The position numbers were made by a program, and so were the translations under genes. Below are positions 9,101 through 12,010 of a stretch of DNA of 12,010 nucleotides, piece after piece. The notes beneath the pieces were generated by a model, which was given only the letters and a program-made list of their open reading frames with translations, ran no database searches and was not told where the DNA came from. Source of the DNA: Synura sp. LO234KE (taxonomy: Eukaryota > Sar > Synurophyceae > Synurales > Mallomonadaceae). Positions within the stretch are counted from its first letter, which is position 1. Each line of letters opens with the position of its first letter. The stretch lies in assembly GCA_015143735.1 (NCBI GenBank), contig VKHC01000440.1:1-12010 (forward strand), written 5' to 3'.

Positions 9101-10541
9101 CTAGGATATGACGCAAGTGGACGACTGTAAGGAGGACGAAACGCCATTCTTCCCCATGAAAAGCTCCGGATGGATGTCCACCACAATCACAGATATGTCG
9201 TCGAGGCGGTGGCCGTGTCCGACTCGAATGTCGAACGCTCTCCTGGCAATCTCACTCGCGGCTGCACTCGCACGCTCGCGGACCGCACATATAGCCATGA
9301 TGTCTTTCTCCTCCATCACATCCCAGACACCATCCGAGGCCAGGACGAAGCGCGTGTGTCGTTTGTCGGGACACGTCAGAGCGGCGATGTCCGGCATGGG
9401 TATGCATCGCTCCGGACCAAACCTACCAACAACGAGCGGCGTGTTATCGATCGACTAGTATTATCATTCACGTTGCAAAACGACGCCGAATAGTTTCAAA
9501 CGACCACTCAGTCGCCTCACCTATCTCCTAGAGAACGGCTCATGCAAAGAGACTGTCCGTACTTGCTGCAAACAACTGTTGGTCCGATAATGGTTTGCGC
9601 TCTACCGGTAGGGTTGGAAGCCGCGCTTATCGCTATCGTTCGCTTGCCTATAAACGAACGATCGAATTGCCTTACTGGCGCTTCAGGACCACACACAAAT
9701 TTTCCTACGCAATCCACAGGATTCAAAGCAAGTGTCAATACAGGATTATCGTGGACGAGTTTTTTCATCTCGCGCTTGAATTCCTGTGAGAATTTAGGAT
9801 TTACAAAGTGGTCGTTAGTACCTGAACTCGGTGACCGTATAAACATAGAAAGCTACTTGCCTCATCAAGAACAGGGATATTGGAATTATCAGGGTCCCGA
9901 AAAGTAACTTCATCTACTTCATATGGCAACGTGAAGACGTCGATGTATGCTTTCTCGTTAATTCGTTCCACTTCTCGACGTAAATCTGGTTTGTGGTCCT
10001 GTGACATCCACATCGATATAGGGCACGATTTCTCCTTATCATAGTAGCAAGCTAGGCATTTGGAATCCCCCACCCAACAACAGTAAGCGCGAAATCCACC
10101 TTTGGGAAGCTCAAATATAAACAAAGATAACGCAGTTGATCCCGCATTCGAATTCGCTTTGATTTCTTTATCAAGATCAATATGGGCAGCCTTGATAGAA
10201 AGAGAGAACATAGTGTCAAAAACCGTTTTCGAAGTAATATTCTCCAACGAGTTTAAGTCTCTAATGTTTACTTCCTTTTCCAATAGATTCAGATAGCGAC
10301 GAGTGTGCGAATGCAAATTATTTTTGCATATTTCTGCTCCTTCACTACCACCATGACCATCGTAAACTCCGAAAGAGCAGAACCTTCTCTTAGCAAATAA
10401 TTCATGAGAACTTGGACCCAGAAGCTCCGCCTTAGTAAGGCTTACATAGTACCTGTCTTCATCAGAGTTTCCAGGAATTTGAACGGACGCGTAACAGAAA
10501 CCATCAAGGTTCTGCTCAGATTTCTTTTGGTCTGGATTCAT
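9101..10541 (-). CDS. PP2C-family Ser/Thr protein phosphatase (PPM), three exons, 421 aa
   Basis: This is a metal-dependent (Mg/Mn) Ser/Thr phosphatase of the PPM family. Exons are 10541-9861, 9783-9521 and 9422-9101; the introns are 9860-9784 and 9520-9423. PPM motifs appear in order: DEDRYY (27-32, phosphate-binding Arg30), FGVYDGHGG (57-65, metal-binding D61), GSTA (134-137), WVGDSK (156-161), SQDHKPD (180-186), SRSLGDR (309-315), FVLASDGVWDV (340-350, metal-binding D345) and LDDISVIVVD (388-397, metal-binding D389). All key residues are present, so it should be active. No signal peptide or membrane segment is seen. The first in-frame ATG is 10541; a TTG-initiated extension of eight residues upstream is unlikely in a eukaryote. 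About 120 residues separate SQDHKPD from SRSLGDR, where a typical PP2C has about 30, so there is a long insertion. It is convergent with the plus-strand gene. Confidence 0.95.
9423..9520 (-). other. PP2C intron 2 (98 nt, phase 2)
   Basis: The donor is GATAG|GTGAGG and the acceptor GTTGGTAG|GTTTGG on the minus strand. Joining restores SRSLGDR-FGPERC-IPMPDI, the expected link between two conserved PP2C blocks. Confidence 0.9.
9784..9860 (-). other. PP2C intron 1, GC-AG type (77 nt, phase 0)
   Basis: On the minus strand the donor is GAG|GCAAGT, a classic GC donor, and the acceptor is TTCTCACAG|GAA. A perfect TACTAAC branch-point box lies at 9814-9820, about 30 nt before the acceptor. Both ends are phase 0 and join LDE to EFKREMKK. 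A GT-AG alternative inside the same stretch (9856-9822) would be only 35 nt and would leave the TACTAAC box in the exon. Confidence 0.8.
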
Positions 10542-10726
10542 TCCTACGACTGCATGAAACAACAACCGCCAACAAACCCCACCACAAATTACGAGAAAAA
10601 CAGATTGAACATGAAATGCGTGACTTGTAACTTCATTAAAAAAATGCTATTTTCGAAGAAAGCAAATATTTATTTATTAGGTGATCCTGGTTTACTTCAA
10701 GTAACGGAATTATTGCTTGTCTACTT
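10542..10726 (-). other. Spacer between two tandem minus-strand genes
   Basis: These 185 bp separate the stop of the small upstream gene from the phosphatase start codon. They must hold the small gene's 3' UTR and the phosphatase promoter. The stretch is A+T-rich. A T-rich run ending CATGCAG about 15 nt before the phosphatase ATG resembles an acceptor, so an untranslated 5' exon is possible. Confidence 0.45.
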
Positions 10727-11061
10727 TTAATTATTGTTTGAAGTGGATATTTCCATGGAAGTCTTAAGATCCGTCCCGATCAACCGGTGTCCAAAATATC
10801 GAATTATGTGGCGATATATCTTGATGAAGGGCTGGGATTTTCGCAAAGCCTCGATATAAGAAGTGATGAATTCGCTATGGACCTCATCCTGTGAACTCTC
10901 TATTCACCGAGTTAGAACAGAATAGTCATGACGAGTACTTACATATCCGTAGCGGGATCGACATAGTGAGGATGGGCATTTTGCAATTGATGCGGCATGT
11001 ATGAATAAAAATTACACCTCACCGCGCGTACACCGCCTACAAATAGGTGATATTTAACCAT
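10727..11061 (-). CDS. Small unidentified two-exon protein, 95 aa
   Basis: I do not recognise this protein. Exon 1 runs 11061-10943, from ATG with MVKYHLFVGGVRAVRCNFYS to PHYVDPATD, and meets a strong donor GATAT|GTAAGT (phase 2). Exon 2 runs 10895-10727 to a TAA and reads DEVHSEFITSYIEALRKSQP, then a basic/aromatic helix and an Asn-rich tail. The intron (47 nt) has a TTCTAAC branch-like box about 17 nt before the acceptor GAGAG|T, the choice that keeps the frame. The acceptor CACAG seven bases on would break it. No transmembrane segment is obvious. A basic N-terminus with Gly-Gly and Arg might be an organelle-targeting sequence, but this is a guess. It lies upstream of the phosphatase on the same strand. 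Both exons are too short for a simple ORF search. Confidence 0.6.
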
Positions 11062-11117
11062 CAGTTGGTTAGTGCACAAGCTATATCCTCCTTGTGTGCT
11101 CCCTTGCAAAAATTAGA

Positions 11118-11472
11118 ATTGGTGGAGACATGCAAACGTGAAAAGCTGGCTCAAGACGTCGGACTCGCTTTATACTTGCGGTATATGGCCAGACTGGGCA
11201 TACCTGAGACTTTCGGCGCAATTGAGAGGCCTTGTTTTAGCACGCCTCGACGGAGCCAGGTTGATGACAAGCGACCGGATGCTGTTGCAGCTCTGCGCGT
11301 TGGCGTGGAAGGATCCGGGTGGTGGCATGCCTCCTCGCGATATTTGCGATGATTTCTCTTCCAACGGTTTACCTTCCTGCTTCCCGCTCCGCACTTCCAG
11401 CGGCGATATATACCGTGTCCGACGACACTCCATGAGTCTCGCCCCATTTTCTTAGGTCCGAATGTAATATAG
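11118..11472 (+). CDS. Possible plus-strand coding exons, product unknown
   Basis: Several frames on both strands are open here, so this is weak. The most coding-like (many G-first codons) is the plus frame containing LAQDVGLALYLRYMARLGIP, open to a TGA at 11350-11352, with its first ATG at about 11182. A strong acceptor with a long pyrimidine tract (TTCCAG ending at 11400) precedes a further open segment that ends at TAG 11470-11472. A phase-0 donor such as GGC|GTGGAA at 11305 would join them. A second plus frame (11118-11455) with no stop, and two minus frames, cannot be excluded. It lies close to the start of the 95-aa gene on the other strand. Confidence 0.3.
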
Positions 11473-12010
11473 ACAGCGGTAGATTTTTAAGTTTCTTGGA
11501 TCTTATTGTACCGTAGCGCCTGAGGCGAGATGTGGAGGGAGCGGTGAGGGAGAGCGCTTAACGGATTTGCGAAGGATGAAGAGGAGGAGGAGGGGACTCG
11601 ACAAGGTCTGGAGGACTACTACTCCTCTCACGCACCATACTTCTCCTGTTGGGCACGGGAGTATTTCGCCCCATAGAAGTAAACTCTTGTCGTGAATAAC
11701 TTCTGCGAAATACCCAGAAGATAAGGAAAAATCTGATATTTTGTATCGCTCATTGTACAGCCAAGACCTGTACCACTGAGAATTTACACGACTAACAGAT
11801 TTAAGGAGTGCACTAGGCGGTGCTGACAAGGTCGCTCACCAACGACGCGCTCGCTGTGCGTTCCTCCTGGCACGAAGGCAGATCGTTTTTTCATTTCTTT
11901 CGTACCCACCATCTCATACTGGTGTTACAGTTCCGATGCGGGCAACAAAACAAGAATTCGCCTTCTTGCTCCTACTACTAGCGCGCGCATAGTCAGTTGG
12001 TGAAAGTGCT
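11473..12010. other. Unassigned right end, possible minus-strand exon
   Basis: A minus-strand frame is open from about 11829 to 11503 (about 108 codons). It includes a plausible segment SQWYRSWLYNERYKISDFSL, followed by a Leu/Pro/Ser-rich part that looks less like protein. It has no ATG start, and only weak splice candidates such as TG|GTGCGT near its middle. A short ATG frame (21 codons from 11990, minus) could be a first exon, but I could not join it in phase. No RNA gene or mobile element is visible. Confidence 0.25.

Noticed and set aside
9822-9856. 35-nt GT-AG intron in the phosphatase (donor GCAA|GTAGCT)
   Set aside because: In frame, but much shorter than every other intron here and it strands a perfect TACTAAC box in the exon; the 77-nt GC-AG intron is better.
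9108-9907. Plus-strand frames (116, 107, 121 codons) opposite the phosphatase
   Set aside because: The minus strand has unmistakable PP2C motifs here, so these are shadows.
11151-11447. Two minus-strand frames (98 and 87 codons)
   Set aside because: They overlap plus frames of similar length and have no start context, splice support or recognisable domain; coding bias favours the plus strand slightly.

Overview
The window looks like nuclear DNA of a compact-genome eukaryote. Four genes can only be read by splicing across short introns (47 to 179 nt). These mostly have GT-AG ends, and several have branch-point-like TACTAAC/TTCTAAC/TGACTAAC elements. Two genes are firm by family: the pre-rRNA methyltransferase Spb1/FTSJ3 and a PP2C-type phosphatase. 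A third is an NT-C2 plus coiled-coil protein. A protist or alga, possibly a stramenopile, fits the short introns, the G+C-rich coding and the gene types, but that placement is inference. There are no prokaryotic signals (operons, Shine-Dalgarno sites, CRISPR, insertion sequences), and I recognise no tRNA or rRNA.

Layout: (1) 1-282, 3' end of a plus-strand gene cut by the window edge. (2) 889-3291, minus strand, a six-exon gene for a 632-residue protein with an N-terminal NT-C2 domain and C-terminal coiled coils; none of its N-terminal exons is visible as one long frame. (3) 3435-7021, plus strand, five-exon Spb1/FTSJ3, 1036 residues, divergent from gene 2 across 143 bp that hold a perfect palindrome. 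(4) 7018-8825, plus strand, a string of phase-compatible coding segments that can be joined into one unidentified protein of about 366 residues. It ends before two overlapping AATAAA signals and its start would overlap the Spb1 stop. (5) 9101-10541, minus strand, three-exon PP2C phosphatase, 421 residues, convergent with gene 4 and carrying a GC-AG intron. (6) 10727-11061, minus strand, a two-exon gene for a 95-residue protein of unknown function. (7) 11118-12010, weak coding evidence only.

The genes are not a functional cluster: ribosome maturation (Spb1), signalling (PP2C) and a probable membrane or cytoskeletal adaptor (NT-C2) lie side by side as in an ordinary gene-dense nuclear region. 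I found no convincing new biological system. The main value is in spliced genes that a simple ORF search misses, plus a few local oddities: the GC-AG intron, the palindrome in the divergent promoter, a 16-nt repeat, and a long insertion in the phosphatase.
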